A DNA stretch of 64,000 nt from Saccharopolyspora hirsuta (lineage in GTDB: Bacteria > Actinomycetota > Actinomycetes > Mycobacteriales > Pseudonocardiaceae), in assembly GCF_008630535.1 (NCBI RefSeq), contig NZ_VWPH01000017.1, forward strand, positions 62,001 to 126,000, in the 5' to 3' direction. Within the stretch, counting starts at the first letter, position 1; the number at the start of each line of letters is the position of its first letter. The translations under genes and the position numbers were made by a program. Shown here in pieces: positions 8,721 through 16,843 of the stretch. The notes below the pieces were generated by a model. The model had not been told where the DNA came from and searched no databases. It saw nothing but the letters and a program-made list of their open reading frames with translations.

Positions 8721-9509
8721 ATGCGGGTCCACGTCGTTTCGGATGTTCACGGCAACGTCGAGGCGCTCAAGCGCGCGGGCGACGGCGCCGACGCGCTGGT
8801 GGTGCTCGGCGACCTGATCGACTTCGTGGACTACCACGACCACGGCCGGGGGATCCTGGGGCGAGTGTTCGGCGCGGAGAAGGTGGCCCGGTTCGCCGAG
8901 CTGCGCCGCGGCCCGCAGCTGTCGGAGTTCGGCGCCTACGTGCGGTCCCTGTGGGCGAGCCTGGCGGACCCGGCGAAGGTGGTCGAGGAGGCGGTGCGCG
9001 AGCAGTACGCGGAGCTGTTCGGCGCGCTGACCGCGCCCACCTACGCCACGCCCGGCAACGTCGACGCGCCGCACCTGTGGCCGGAGTTCGCCGGTGCCGG
9101 GGTGCACGTGCTGGACGGCGACAGCGTCGAGATCGGCGGCCTGACCTTCGGTTTCGTCGGCGGCACGGTGCTCCCGCCCGGCGCGACGCTGCGCAAGCAC
9201 GCCGCCTGGGTGCCGTACCTGCGGGAGGCCGAGGACTACGCCGCGGCGGTGGCGGCGCTGCCCGAGGTGGACGTGCTCTGCACCCACCTGCCGCCCGCGG
9301 TCCCGGAGCTGATCTACGACGTGGTGGCCCGCCGACCGGAGCTGGGCTCGGCCGCGCTGGTCGAGCGGATCGCCGCCGACCAGCCGCGCTGGTCGCTGTT
9401 CGGGCACGTGCACCAGCCGCTGGCGCGGCGCGTGCGCCTAGGGCGCACCGAGTGCGTGAACGTCGGGCATTTCAAGCGCACCGGGCAGCCCTACGCGATC
9501 CGCTGGTGA
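8721..9509 (+). CDS. Metallophosphoesterase family protein
   Basis: A 262-residue calcineurin-like phosphoesterase. The metal ligands are seen in VVSDVHGN (D-x-H), VVLGDLIDF (GD), TPGNVDAP (GN), CTHLPPA (H) and LFGHVHQPL (GHxH), in the canonical order. The substrate (phosphodiester or phosphomonoester) cannot be told. The ATG 8721 directly precedes the first strand, with GGGAG at 8712; the frame is open further upstream but that part has no family-like sequence. It is 64 bases upstream of the SRPBCC-ArsA operon and may be read through into it. Confidence 0.88.
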   Translation: MRVHVVSDVHGNVEALKRAGDGADALVVLGDLIDFVDYHDHGRGILGRVFGAEKVARFAELRRGPQLSEFGAYVRSLWASLADPAKVVEEAVREQYAELFGALTAPTYATPGNVDAPHLWPEFAGAGVHVLDGDSVEIGGLTFGFVGGTVLPPGATLRKHAAWVPYLREAEDYAAAVAALPEVDVLCTHLPPAVPELIYDVVARRPELGSAALVERIAADQPRWSLFGHVHQPLARRVRLGRTECVNVGHFKRTGQPYAIRW

Positions 9510-9573
9510 CAGTGAGGGAAAACCCAGGTCCTCCGCGCCGCTGGGCGCGGCGGCACCCGGTAACCTGCGGCGC

Positions 9574-10017
9574 ATGGTCGATCAGTCCACCCAGTCCATC
9601 GTGATCGAGGCCCCCGCCGCGCGGATCATGGACGTCATCGGGGATTTCGCCGCCTACCCCGAGTGGGCGGCGGCGGTGAAGGAGACCGAGGTGCAGTCGC
9701 GGACCTCGGACGGCAAGGCCGCGAAGGTGCGCTTCGTCCTGGACGCTGGGGTGGTCAAGGACACCTACGTCAACGTCTACGACTGGGCGGCCGACGGCCT
9801 GTCGGTGAGCTGGGAGCTCACCGAGGGCCAGGTGCAGAAGGCGCAGCGCGGCAGCTACCGGCTCAACCCGCTGGCCGACGACCGCACCGAGGTCACCTAC
9901 AGCCTGGCGGTGGACCTGGCCATCCCGATGATCGGGATGTTCAAGCGCAAGGCGGAGAAGATGATCATGGACACGGCGCTGAAGGAGCTCAAGCGCCGCG
10001 TGGAGCACGCCGGGTAG
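9574..10017 (+). CDS. SRPBCC (START/polyketide cyclase-like) family protein
   Basis: A 147-residue single-domain protein with the helix-grip fold pattern: a first strand at STQSIVIEAPAARIMDVIGDFAAYPEWA, central antiparallel strands and a C-terminal helix of about 25 residues containing FKRKAEKMIMDTALKELKRR. Such proteins bind a hydrophobic ligand in a long cavity. It corresponds by order to Rv2185c. Its stop is 4 bases before the ArsA-type ATPase start, so the two are co-transcribed and may work together, for example by passing a lipid or hydrophobic substrate (inference). Confidence 0.87.
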   Translation: MVDQSTQSIVIEAPAARIMDVIGDFAAYPEWAAAVKETEVQSRTSDGKAAKVRFVLDAGVVKDTYVNVYDWAADGLSVSWELTEGQVQKAQRGSYRLNPLADDRTEVTYSLAVDLAIPMIGMFKRKAEKMIMDTALKELKRRVEHAG

Positions 10018-10021
10018 CCCG

Positions 10022-11239
10022 TTGCGGATCCTGCTGTTCACCGGGAAGGGCGGGGTGGGGAAGACCACCCTCGCCGCGGCCACCGCCGCCCACGTCGCGG
10101 GGGCCGGCGGCAAGGTCCTCGTGGTCTCCACCGACCCGGCGCACTCGCTGGCCGACGCCCTCGGCGTCGAGCTCGGCGCGGAGCCCGCGGAGGTGCGGCT
10201 GGGCGGTTCCCGCGCGGTGCTGCACGCGGCCGAGGTGCAGACCCGCGCGCTCGTCGACGGCACCTGGCGGGAGCTGCGCGAGCACCTGCGGACGATGCTG
10301 CAGGGTGCCGGGGTGGGCGAGGTCGACGCCGAGGAGCTGACCGTGCTGCCCGGCGTGGAGGACCTCCTCGCGCTCACCGAGGTGCACCGGCTGGCCGTCA
10401 GCGGGCTCTGGGACACCGTGCTCGTCGACTGCGGTCCGACCGCGGAGACCCTGCGGCTGCTGGCCCTGCCGGAATCGCTGGCCGGGTACTTGGAACGGCT
10501 GTTCCCGGCGCACCGCCGCGCGGTGCGCGGACTGCTGGCCGGTATCGCGGGCAGCGACCAGGTGCAGCGCTGGGACTCGGTCGCCGACGGGCTGGGGCGG
10601 CTGGCGGAACGGCTCGCCGCGCTCAAGGACGTGCTCGTCGACCCGGGCACCAGCGTGCGGCTGGTGCTGACCCCGGAATCGGTGGTCGCCGCGGAGACCC
10701 GCCGGACCCTGACCGCCCTGGCGCTGCAGCAGATCCAGGTGGACGGCCTGATCGCCAACCGCGTGGTGCCGAACCCGGGATCGGCGCGGGGCGCGGCGGC
10801 GCAGTGGCTGCGCACCCGGCGCCGCGAGCAGGAGGACGTCCTCGACACCCTGCGCACCGCCACCGACCTGCCGCTGCACGTCGTGGAGCACCGCGCCGCC
10901 GAACCGGTGGGCGCTGAAGCGCTCCAGGAGCTCGGTGCCGAGCTCTACGCCGAGTCGGATCCGCTGGAGACCCGGCCGACCGCACCGGCCATGCGGGTCA
11001 CCGGCGGTGGGCGGTCGCTGGACGCCGAGTACGCCCTGCAGATCGCGCTGCCGCTGCACCCCGCGGCGGAGCTGGACCTCGCCCGCATCGGCGACGAGCT
11101 GGCGATCACAGTGGACGGTCGTCGCCGGTTGGTCGCGCTGCCCGCGGTGCTGCGGCGGTGCATCGTGACATCGGCGATCGCCGGTGACGACGGGCTGACC
11201 GTGCGGTTCCGACCCGACCCGGAACAGTGGATGCGGTGA
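10022..11239 (+). CDS. ArsA/GET3-family P-loop ATPase
   Basis: A 405-residue single-ATPase-domain protein. The deviant Walker A motif GKGGVGKTT is at residues 8-16; VVSTDPAHSLADAL and VDCGPTAETLRLLALPE are the family switch regions; the C-terminal part carries a beta domain. No arsB or arsenite regulator is nearby, and the signature DTAPTGHT of arsenite pumps is changed to DCGPTAET, so arsenic efflux is unlikely. GET3-like client or lipid handling is more plausible. The start is a TTG at 10022, 4 bases after the SRPBCC stop. The order matches Rv2184c. Confidence 0.88.
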   Translation: MRILLFTGKGGVGKTTLAAATAAHVAGAGGKVLVVSTDPAHSLADALGVELGAEPAEVRLGGSRAVLHAAEVQTRALVDGTWRELREHLRTMLQGAGVGEVDAEELTVLPGVEDLLALTEVHRLAVSGLWDTVLVDCGPTAETLRLLALPESLAGYLERLFPAHRRAVRGLLAGIAGSDQVQRWDSVADGLGRLAERLAALKDVLVDPGTSVRLVLTPESVVAAETRRTLTALALQQIQVDGLIANRVVPNPGSARGAAAQWLRTRRREQEDVLDTLRTATDLPLHVVEHRAAEPVGAEALQELGAELYAESDPLETRPTAPAMRVTGGGRSLDAEYALQIALPLHPAAELDLARIGDELAITVDGRRRLVALPAVLRRCIVTSAIAGDDGLTVRFRPDPEQWMR

Positions 11240-11595
11240 GAGCGGTGGACGAAACGCGCAAGCACGATCAGCTGGTCGAAGAGCTGCGGCTGCTGCTCGA
11301 CGCGCTGGCGGGCAAGGCGGAGGAGTACCTGCGCGGCTGCGCCCCGCGCACCGAGGCGGAGGAGCGCGGCTGCGGCTGGTGCCCGCTGTGCGCGGCGGTG
11401 GCGCTGGTGCGCGGGCACCGCCCGGAGCTCAACGACCAGCTGCTGGGGATCGTGCAGCTGCTGCGGCAGGCGATGGCCGAACCCGAGGCGCAGCAGGCAG
11501 AAGAACCCGAGCCGGAGGCCCCGGCCAAGGTGCAGCGGATCCGCGTGCAGCGGGTGGGGGGAACGGTGCTGGACGAAACCGAGGCGCGGTGCTGA
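11236..11595 (+). CDS. Small conserved protein with CxxCxxC motif in ArsA operon
   Basis: About 119 residues with no recognised enzyme domain. An amphipathic helix (HDQLVEELRLLLDALAGKAEEYLRG) precedes a Cys cluster, GCAPRTEAEERGCGWCPLC, with CxxCxxC plus one more Cys, suited to bind zinc or an Fe-S cluster. The tail is acidic and ends with a basic patch. The GTG at 11236 overlaps the ArsA stop as GTGA, suggesting translational coupling; GTG 11227 and 11245 are alternatives. By position it corresponds to Rv2183c-type proteins. It may be a partner of the ATPase (inference). Confidence 0.75.
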   Translation: MRAVDETRKHDQLVEELRLLLDALAGKAEEYLRGCAPRTEAEERGCGWCPLCAAVALVRGHRPELNDQLLGIVQLLRQAMAEPEAQQAEEPEPEAPAKVQRIRVQRVGGTVLDETEARC

Positions 11596-12542
11596 CCATC
11601 GGAGTGGACGTCGGCGGGACCAGCGTGCGGGCCGGGGTCGTCGACCAGCACGGCGAGATCCTCGAGACCAACCGGGTGCCCACGCCTTCCGGCGGTCCGG
11701 AGCTGAACGCGGCGATCGCGGGAACGGTGCGCGCGCTGTCCGACCGGTACCCGGTGGTCGGGGTCGGGCTCGCGGTGGCGGGCTTCGTCAGCGAGGACCG
11801 CCGGGTGGTGCGCTTCGCCCCGCACCTGGCGTGGCGGCACGTCGCGGTCGCCGACGAGCTCGCCGAACGGCTCGGGCTCCCGGTCGTGCTGGAGCACGAC
11901 GCGAACGCGGCGGCGATCGCCGAGCACCGGTTCGGCGCGGCGGCCGGGGCGCGGGTGGCCGCGCTGGTGGCCATCGGCACCGGCATCGGGGCCGCCCTGG
12001 TGATCGACGGCCAGGTCTTCCGCGGTGCCCGCGGGGTGGCGCCGGAACTGGGCCACCTGCGGGTCGTCCCGGACGGTCGGCAGTGCTCGTGCGGCAAGCG
12101 CGGCTGCCTGGAGCGCTACTGCAGCGGAACCGCGCTGGCCGCCACCGCGGCGGAGCTCCTGCGCGGCAGCAGCGAACCGAGCGCGTTGCGCGAGCTCGCC
12201 GAACCGACCGGCGTGGACGTGGCGAACGCGGCGGGCGCGGGCGATCCGCTCGCGCGGCGCGCGGTGGACGACCTGGCGCGCTGGCTGGGGGAGGGGTTGG
12301 CGCTGGTCGCCGACGTCTACGACCCGGAGGTCGTGGTGATCGCGGGCGGCGTCTCGGCCTCGGCGCACCTGTACCTCGACGCGGCGCGCGAGCACTACGC
12401 GGCGATGATCACCGGCGCCGGGCACCGGCCGCTGGCCGACGTCGTGGTCGCGCACCACGGGGACCCGGCGGCCATGATCGGCGCCGCAACCCTGGCCCGA
12501 GAGCACGTCCTGCACGTCCCCAAGGCCTCGTCCGGCGGCTGA
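11589..12542 (+). CDS. ROK-family sugar kinase (glucokinase-like)
   Basis: A 317-residue ROK protein. The phosphate-1 motif DVGGTSVRAGVV is at the N-terminus, the sugar-binding region EHDANAAAIAEHRFG and the adenosine motif GTGIGAALV in the middle, and the zinc-binding ROK signature GRQCSCGKRGCLE follows ELGHLRV. It should phosphorylate glucose or a related hexose with ATP. The GTG at 11589 overlaps the stop of the preceding gene by 7 bases, so it ends the SRPBCC-ArsA-Cys protein operon. Feeding glucose-6-phosphate into the PPi-type PFK or the Entner-Doudoroff enzymes of this window is possible but not shown. Confidence 0.9.
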   Translation: MLTIGVDVGGTSVRAGVVDQHGEILETNRVPTPSGGPELNAAIAGTVRALSDRYPVVGVGLAVAGFVSEDRRVVRFAPHLAWRHVAVADELAERLGLPVVLEHDANAAAIAEHRFGAAAGARVAALVAIGTGIGAALVIDGQVFRGARGVAPELGHLRVVPDGRQCSCGKRGCLERYCSGTALAATAAELLRGSSEPSALRELAEPTGVDVANAAGAGDPLARRAVDDLARWLGEGLALVADVYDPEVVVIAGGVSASAHLYLDAAREHYAAMITGAGHRPLADVVVAHHGDPAAMIGAATLAREHVLHVPKASSGG

Positions 12543-12580
12543 TACCTCCCTCGTGGGAGGTGCTTCCGCAGGTGATGGTC

Positions 12581-12622
12581 CGTGAGCACTTTCTGGGGCC
12601 ATAGCACCGGAAAGTGCTCACG
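12581..12622. terminator. CGTGAG-clamp hairpin, copy 2
   Basis: A 13-bp perfect stem, CGTGAGCACTTTC (12581-12593) with GAAAGTGCTCACG (12610-12622), extends inward by three more pairs. It lies between the convergent ROK kinase and membrane-protein genes and can terminate both. Confidence 0.8.
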
Positions 12623-12635
12623 AGACCTGACCAGC

Positions 12636-13100
12636 TCAGACCTGGGCGCCGTCGTCGTCGGAACTGCGCGGGGGCTGGCGCAGGCGCAGCAGGAGCCAGC
12701 CGATGCCGCCGCTGATCAGGACCAGGCCCAGCGGCAGGGTGATCGTGCTCGACAGCCCCGCCAGGCCCGGGACCAGCGCGAACAGCACGCCCACCACGAC
12801 CACCGCGATGCCGATCAGGGTCGTCGGGCGCGGGGTCGGCAGCGGCGGGGGCTCCGGCGGGACGTAGTGCTCGTCCTCCTCGTCGGCCGTCGGAGCCCAG
12901 TCGCGCGGCCCGCTCTCGGCCGGTGCGACCGCGGTCGGGCCGACGGCGGGCGGCGCTTCGGTCCGCTCGCCCTCGTCGGCCGGTTCCCGGTCGTCGGGCC
13001 AGCGCGCGAAGGTCTCGTCCCGCTCCAGGTCGGCGACGATCTCGGCGAAGGCCGCGTCGATGTCCTCCGGCCCGTCGGCGCTGTCGCGGCGCGTGCTCAT
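12636..13100 (-). CDS. Hypothetical membrane protein with acidic N-terminus and C-terminal TM pair
   Basis: 154 residues. The first 90 are charged, acidic and probably disordered or cytosolic (FAEIVADLERDETFARW, then Pro/Glu-rich). Two hydrophobic segments follow (TLIGIAVVVVGVLFALVPGLAG and ITLPLGLVLISGGIGWLLL) with a short Arg-rich tail. No known catalytic motif is present. It starts inside the stop of the alpha/beta hydrolase gene (13097-13100, ATGA overlap), so the two are coupled. Confidence 0.72.
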   Translation of the reverse strand: MSTRRDSADGPEDIDAAFAEIVADLERDETFARWPDDREPADEGERTEAPPAVGPTAVAPAESGPRDWAPTADEEDEHYVPPEPPPLPTPRPTTLIGIAVVVVGVLFALVPGLAGLSSTITLPLGLVLISGGIGWLLLRLRQPPRSSDDDGAQV

Positions 13101-13864
13101 ACGACTTCCTCGACCCGATCGCGGTGGATCCGTTGCAGGAATTCGACGCTACCGCTGAAGACCCGCGGTGCGTCGTGGTCCAACGTCGCGACGTGGAAGC
13201 TGTCCGCCAGCACGACCTCGGTGAGGTCCTCGCTGCGCACCCCGTCCAGCACGGTCGCGGCGTTCGCCGGTTCGACGACGTGGTCGACCGCGGACCGGAA
13301 CAGCAGCAGCGGCTGCCGGACCCGCCCCAGGTCGGCGCGCACGACGCCCCACAGCTGCTGCAGGCTCGCCATCGCCCGCAGCGGGAGCCGCTGGTAGGCC
13401 AGCTCGAACCCGCTGGGCTTGGCGATGTCACCGGGGATCCCGCCGACCGACGGCCACACCCGGCCGAGCACCGGCAGCAGCCGCGCCGCCTTGCGCTCGG
13501 TCAGCACCGACGGGTTGACCAGCACGATGCCCGCGATGTCCGGGTGCTCCTGGGCCAGCCGGAGGGTGAGCGTGCCGCCCATGGACTGGCCGAAGACGAA
13601 CACCGACGAGCACCGCCCGCGCAGCTCCGCGAGCTCGTCCTCCACCGCCCGGTACCAGTCGTGCCAGGTGGTCCGGTTCAGGTCCGGCCAGCGCGTGCCG
13701 TGGCCGGGCAGCAGCGGGCAGCGGACGGTGCACCCCTCCGCGGCCAGGTGCTCGCCCCAGGTCCGCATGCTCTGCGGGGTGCTGGTGAACCCGTGGCAGA
13801 GCAGCACGCCGATGTCGTCCGATCCGTCGTGCGCGAACGGTTCGGCGCCGGAGAGCACGGGCAC
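13097..13864 (-). CDS. Alpha/beta hydrolase (carboxylesterase/monoacylglycerol lipase type)
   Basis: 255 residues with a standard alpha/beta-hydrolase layout. The oxyanion-hole strand is LLCHGFTSTPQSM, the nucleophile elbow is GQSMGG, the acidic member is near RSAVDHVVEPANA, and the His is in DSFHVATLDHD. It is closest in look to Est30/COG1647 carboxylesterases, which cleave medium-chain esters or monoglycerides. It is first in a two-gene operon with the membrane protein, and is divergent from the acyltransferase gene across 245 bp. Confidence 0.88.
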   Translation of the reverse strand: MPVLSGAEPFAHDGSDDIGVLLCHGFTSTPQSMRTWGEHLAAEGCTVRCPLLPGHGTRWPDLNRTTWHDWYRAVEDELAELRGRCSSVFVFGQSMGGTLTLRLAQEHPDIAGIVLVNPSVLTERKAARLLPVLGRVWPSVGGIPGDIAKPSGFELAYQRLPLRAMASLQQLWGVVRADLGRVRQPLLLFRSAVDHVVEPANAATVLDGVRSEDLTEVVLADSFHVATLDHDAPRVFSGSVEFLQRIHRDRVEEVV

Positions 13865-14109
13865 TGCAGCCTCCCAAAGCGTCGGCGTGCCTGTACGGCT
13901 TCATGGTCGCATGCGAGACCGACGAACGGGACGGCCTCGCGGATGCGGGAGCGCGGCGGTTCGTCGGGTCTCCGGGCGGCGGTGCGGACGGCCGAATCCC
14001 GGGCGGGCGGGATCGACTAGATCACCATCGCCGCGACCGCATTGTGCGGGTCGCGCGCGCTCCGTAGTCTGAGCAGCGGAATCTTGCTGGGCAGGGAGGC
14101 GGCGGCGCG

Positions 14110-14859
14110 GTGTTGTACTGGGTGATGAAGCACATTCTGCTCGGGCCCTTGATGAAGCTGTTCTGCCGTCCGAAGGTCGAAGGCATCGAGCACGTGCCCA
14201 GCACCGGCAGCGCGATCCTGGTCAGCAACCACCTCGCGGTCGCCGACTCGTTCTTCATGCCGCTGATGATGCCGCGCCGGGTCACCTTCCTGGCCAAGCG
14301 CGAGTACTTCACCGGAAAGGGTGTGAAGGGCAAGTTCAAGAAGTACTTCTTCTCCGGGGTCGGCCAGGTGCCCATCGACCGCTCCAGCGGCGCCGCCGCG
14401 CAGGCCGCGCTGGACACCGGGGTCCGCCTGCTCCGCGAGGGCAAGCTGCTCGGCGTCTACCCGGAGGGCACCCGCTCGCCGGACGGTCGGCTGTACAAGG
14501 GCAAGACCGGCGTGGCGCGGATGGCGCTGGAGTCGGGTGCGCCGGTGATCCCGATCGCGATGTTCGGCACCGACCGGGTCAACCCGATCGGCTCGAAGAT
14601 GTGGTACCCGCACAAGGTCGTGGTCAAGGTCGGCCCGCCGCTGGACTTCTCCCGCTACGAGGGGATGGCCGGTGACCGGTTCGTGGAGCGGTCGATCACC
14701 GACGAGATCATGTACGCGCTGATGGAGCTGTCCGGCCAGGAGTACGTGGACGTCTACGCGGCCAAGGTCAAGGACGAGATGACCGCGCAGGGCAAGCAGA
14801 TCGCGGGCTGGAAGTCCACCCGCCCGGGCGGCCGCCTGCCGGAGTCGAAGGCGGGCTGA
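14110..14859 (+). CDS. 1-acyl-sn-glycerol-3-phosphate acyltransferase (PlsC family)
   Basis: A 249-residue membrane-associated acyltransferase. The catalytic NHxxxxD block is NHLAVAD (His 41, Asp 46); block II is KREYFTGKGVKGKF and block III YPEGTRSPDGRLYKGKTG. It transfers an acyl chain to lysophosphatidate or a related glycerolipid. The start is a GTG at 14110. The order acyltransferase, RNase AS and DAHP synthase is as in Rv2182c-Rv2178c, although several unrelated genes sit between them here. Confidence 0.9.
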   Translation: MLYWVMKHILLGPLMKLFCRPKVEGIEHVPSTGSAILVSNHLAVADSFFMPLMMPRRVTFLAKREYFTGKGVKGKFKKYFFSGVGQVPIDRSSGAAAQAALDTGVRLLREGKLLGVYPEGTRSPDGRLYKGKTGVARMALESGAPVIPIAMFGTDRVNPIGSKMWYPHKVVVKVGPPLDFSRYEGMAGDRFVERSITDEIMYALMELSGQEYVDVYAAKVKDEMTAQGKQIAGWKSTRPGGRLPESKAG

Positions 14860-14905
14860 CCGGCCCGCGACCGGAGCCCGCCGGGGCGGCACCTACGCTG
14901 ACCTG

Positions 14906-15406
14906 GTGAGGTTCTTCTACGACTGCGAGTTCATCGAGGACGGGCAGACCATCGAGCTGGTGTCGATCGGGATGGTCGACGAGTCCGGCCGCGAGTTCTA
15001 CGCGGTGTCCACCGAGTTCGACGCCTCGCGGGCCGGTGCCTGGGTCCGGCAGCACGTGCTGCCGCAGCTGCCGCCGCCCGCAGACCCGTGCTGGCGCTCC
15101 CGCGCCCGGATCCGCGAAGACCTCTACAGCTTCCTCACCTCGCGCGGCTCGAACCCCGAGCTGTGGGCCTGGTACGCCGCCTACGACCACGTGGCGCTGG
15201 CCCAGCTGTGGGGCGCGATGCCGATGCTGCCGTCCCGGATCCCGAAGTTCACCCGGGACCTCCGCCAGCGCTGGGAGGACGTCGGCAAGCCGAAGCTGCC
15301 GCCCGCCCCGGAGAACGCCCACGACGCCCTCGCCGACGCCAAGCACAACCTGGAGCGCTGGAAGGTGATCGAAGAGGTCCGCCGCAAGCGCGGCTTCGCG
15401 ATCTAG
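14906..15406 (+). CDS. RNase AS-like 3'-5' exoribonuclease (Rv2179c ortholog)
   Basis: 166 residues, closely similar in pattern to the M. tuberculosis RNase AS, an Mg-dependent DEDDh exoribonuclease that prefers adenylate-containing RNA. The acidic residues are in FYDCEFIEDG (Asp 6, Glu 8), WYAAYDHVAL, and HDALADAKHN (final Asp and His). Runs such as TIELVSIGMV and RAGAWVRQHVLPQLPPP are characteristic. It starts with GTG at 14906. It is a probable RNA-turnover enzyme. Confidence 0.92.
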   Translation: MRFFYDCEFIEDGQTIELVSIGMVDESGREFYAVSTEFDASRAGAWVRQHVLPQLPPPADPCWRSRARIREDLYSFLTSRGSNPELWAWYAAYDHVALAQLWGAMPMLPSRIPKFTRDLRQRWEDVGKPKLPPAPENAHDALADAKHNLERWKVIEEVRRKRGFAI

Positions 15407-15411
15407 GGACC

Positions 15412-15530
15412 AGTTCCAGGCTCGTTCTGCGTGGCGGTGCGGGTAGCGGAACCTCAGCGCCCGCCTGGACTCCGGGTGCCCAACTTCGCGGTCGCTGTTC
15501 ACCGCCGGCAGCGGTTTCGCCGCTTGCCTG
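15412..15530 (-). repeat. Interspersed repeat family A, copy 2 (inverted, hairpin deleted)
   Basis: On the minus strand it has the same right-end block as copy 1 (15420-15483) joined directly to the left block (15487-15531). The central segment with the two-tier hairpin is missing. It lies just after the RNase AS stop codon, upstream of pfkA. Confidence 0.8.
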
Positions 15531-15698
15531 ACGTGCGCGGATTCCCATTCGCCCTCGCCACTGGTCGTCAGGCGTTCCCACCACCGGTCCGCGCGTGGTA
15601 AATACGCGGTTACTTGCTGCAACGATCCAGTTCGTGACAGGCTGGGCCCGGGGGAGACCTCGATCACAACCTGGCTCACTGAGGAGGCGGCGAGAACC

Positions 15699-16736
15699 AT
15701 GCCCGCTGGAATGCGTGTCGGAGTGCTCACCGGGGGCGGCGACTGCCCCGGTCTCAACGCGGTGCTCCGGGCGGTGACCCGCAAGGGGATCTCCGTGCAC
15801 CAGCACGAGATCCTGGGCTTCCGCAGCGGGTGGCTGGGCCCGGTGGAGGGCCTGACCACGCCGCTCACCCTGGACCGCGTCGAGGACATCCTCAGCCGCG
15901 GCGGCACCATCCTCGGATCCTCGCGGACCAACCCGTACAAGGTCGACGACGGCATCGCCCGGCTCAAGGCCACCCTCGCCGAGAACCGGGTGGACGCGCT
16001 GATCGCGATCGGCGGCGAGGACACCCTCGGCGTCGCCGAGCAGCTCACCCACGACGGGGTGCCGGTGGTCGGGGTGCCCAAGACGATCGACAACGACCTG
16101 GACGCCACCGACTACACCTTCGGCTTCGACACGGCGGTGCACATCGCCACCGAGGCCATCGACCGGCTGCGCACCACGGCGGAGTCGCACCACCGCGCGC
16201 TGGTGGTGGAGGTGATGGGCCGCCACGCGGGCTGGATCGCCCTGCACTCCGGCCTGGCCGGTGGCGCCAACGTGATCCTGGTGCCGGAGAAGCCGTTCAG
16301 CGTCGACCAGGTCTGCGAGTGGGTGGAGCAGCGCTTCGAGCGCCAGTACGCGCCGATCATCGTGGTCGCCGAGGGCGCGGTGCCGGAGGGCGGCAAGGAG
16401 CTGCTGGTCACCGGCGACCGCGACGCCTTCGGGCACGTCCGGCTGGGCGGGGTCGGGACCTGGCTGGCCGACGAGATCGCCAAGCGCACCGGCAAGGAGT
16501 CCCGCGCGGTGGTGCTCGGCCACGTGCAGCGCGGCGGCACCCCGACGGCGTACGACAGGGTCCTGGCGACCCGCTTCGGCCTGCACGCCATCGACGCGAT
16601 CACCGAGGGCGACTACGGCAAGATGGTCGCGCTCCGCGGCACGGACATCGTCCGCGTCCCGCTGCGCGAGGCGACGGCGCAGCTCAAGACGGTTCCCCTG
16701 GAGCGCTACGCCGAGGCCGAAGTCCTCTTCGGCTGA
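15699..16736 (+). CDS. pfkA: 6-phosphofructokinase, predicted PPi-dependent
   Basis: A 345-residue phosphofructokinase. The phosphoryl-donor site has GGDCPGLNA and the catalytic loop is PKTIDNDLD, with the proton-abstracting Asp. Two residues distinguish donor use: the position of E. coli Gly104 is Asp here (GGEDT in place of GGDGS) and Gly124 is Lys (PKTIDND in place of PGTIDND). D104/K124 is the signature of PPi-dependent enzymes such as that of Amycolatopsis methanolica. It therefore probably makes fructose-1,6-bisphosphate reversibly from PPi. GAGGAGG (15681-15687) supports the ATG at 15699. Confidence 0.92.
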   Translation: MPAGMRVGVLTGGGDCPGLNAVLRAVTRKGISVHQHEILGFRSGWLGPVEGLTTPLTLDRVEDILSRGGTILGSSRTNPYKVDDGIARLKATLAENRVDALIAIGGEDTLGVAEQLTHDGVPVVGVPKTIDNDLDATDYTFGFDTAVHIATEAIDRLRTTAESHHRALVVEVMGRHAGWIALHSGLAGGANVILVPEKPFSVDQVCEWVEQRFERQYAPIIVVAEGAVPEGGKELLVTGDRDAFGHVRLGGVGTWLADEIAKRTGKESRAVVLGHVQRGGTPTAYDRVLATRFGLHAIDAITEGDYGKMVALRGTDIVRVPLREATAQLKTVPLERYAEAEVLFG

Positions 16737-16795
16737 CCCCGTCCCGCCGGGCCCCGGCGTGTCGGCCGCGACATGCCGGGGCGCGTCCGGACCTT

Positions 16796-16843
16796 CCGCG
16801 ATTTCAATGGAAATCGCATGCCTGATTTCCATTGAAATCGCGG
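16796..16843. repeat. 20-bp perfect inverted repeat built from two small palindromes
   Basis: The 20-bp arms 16796-16815 and 16824-16843 are perfectly complementary around GCATGCCT. Each arm contains its own palindrome of the form GATTTCnnnnGAAATC; the left one is GCGATTTCAATGGAAATCGC (16798-16817). It lies 60 bases after the pfkA stop and may terminate transcription or bind protein. Confidence 0.8.

Noticed and set aside
10022-11239. Arsenic resistance locus
   Set aside because: No arsB/acr3, arsR or arsC is nearby and the ATPase signature differs from arsenite pumps.
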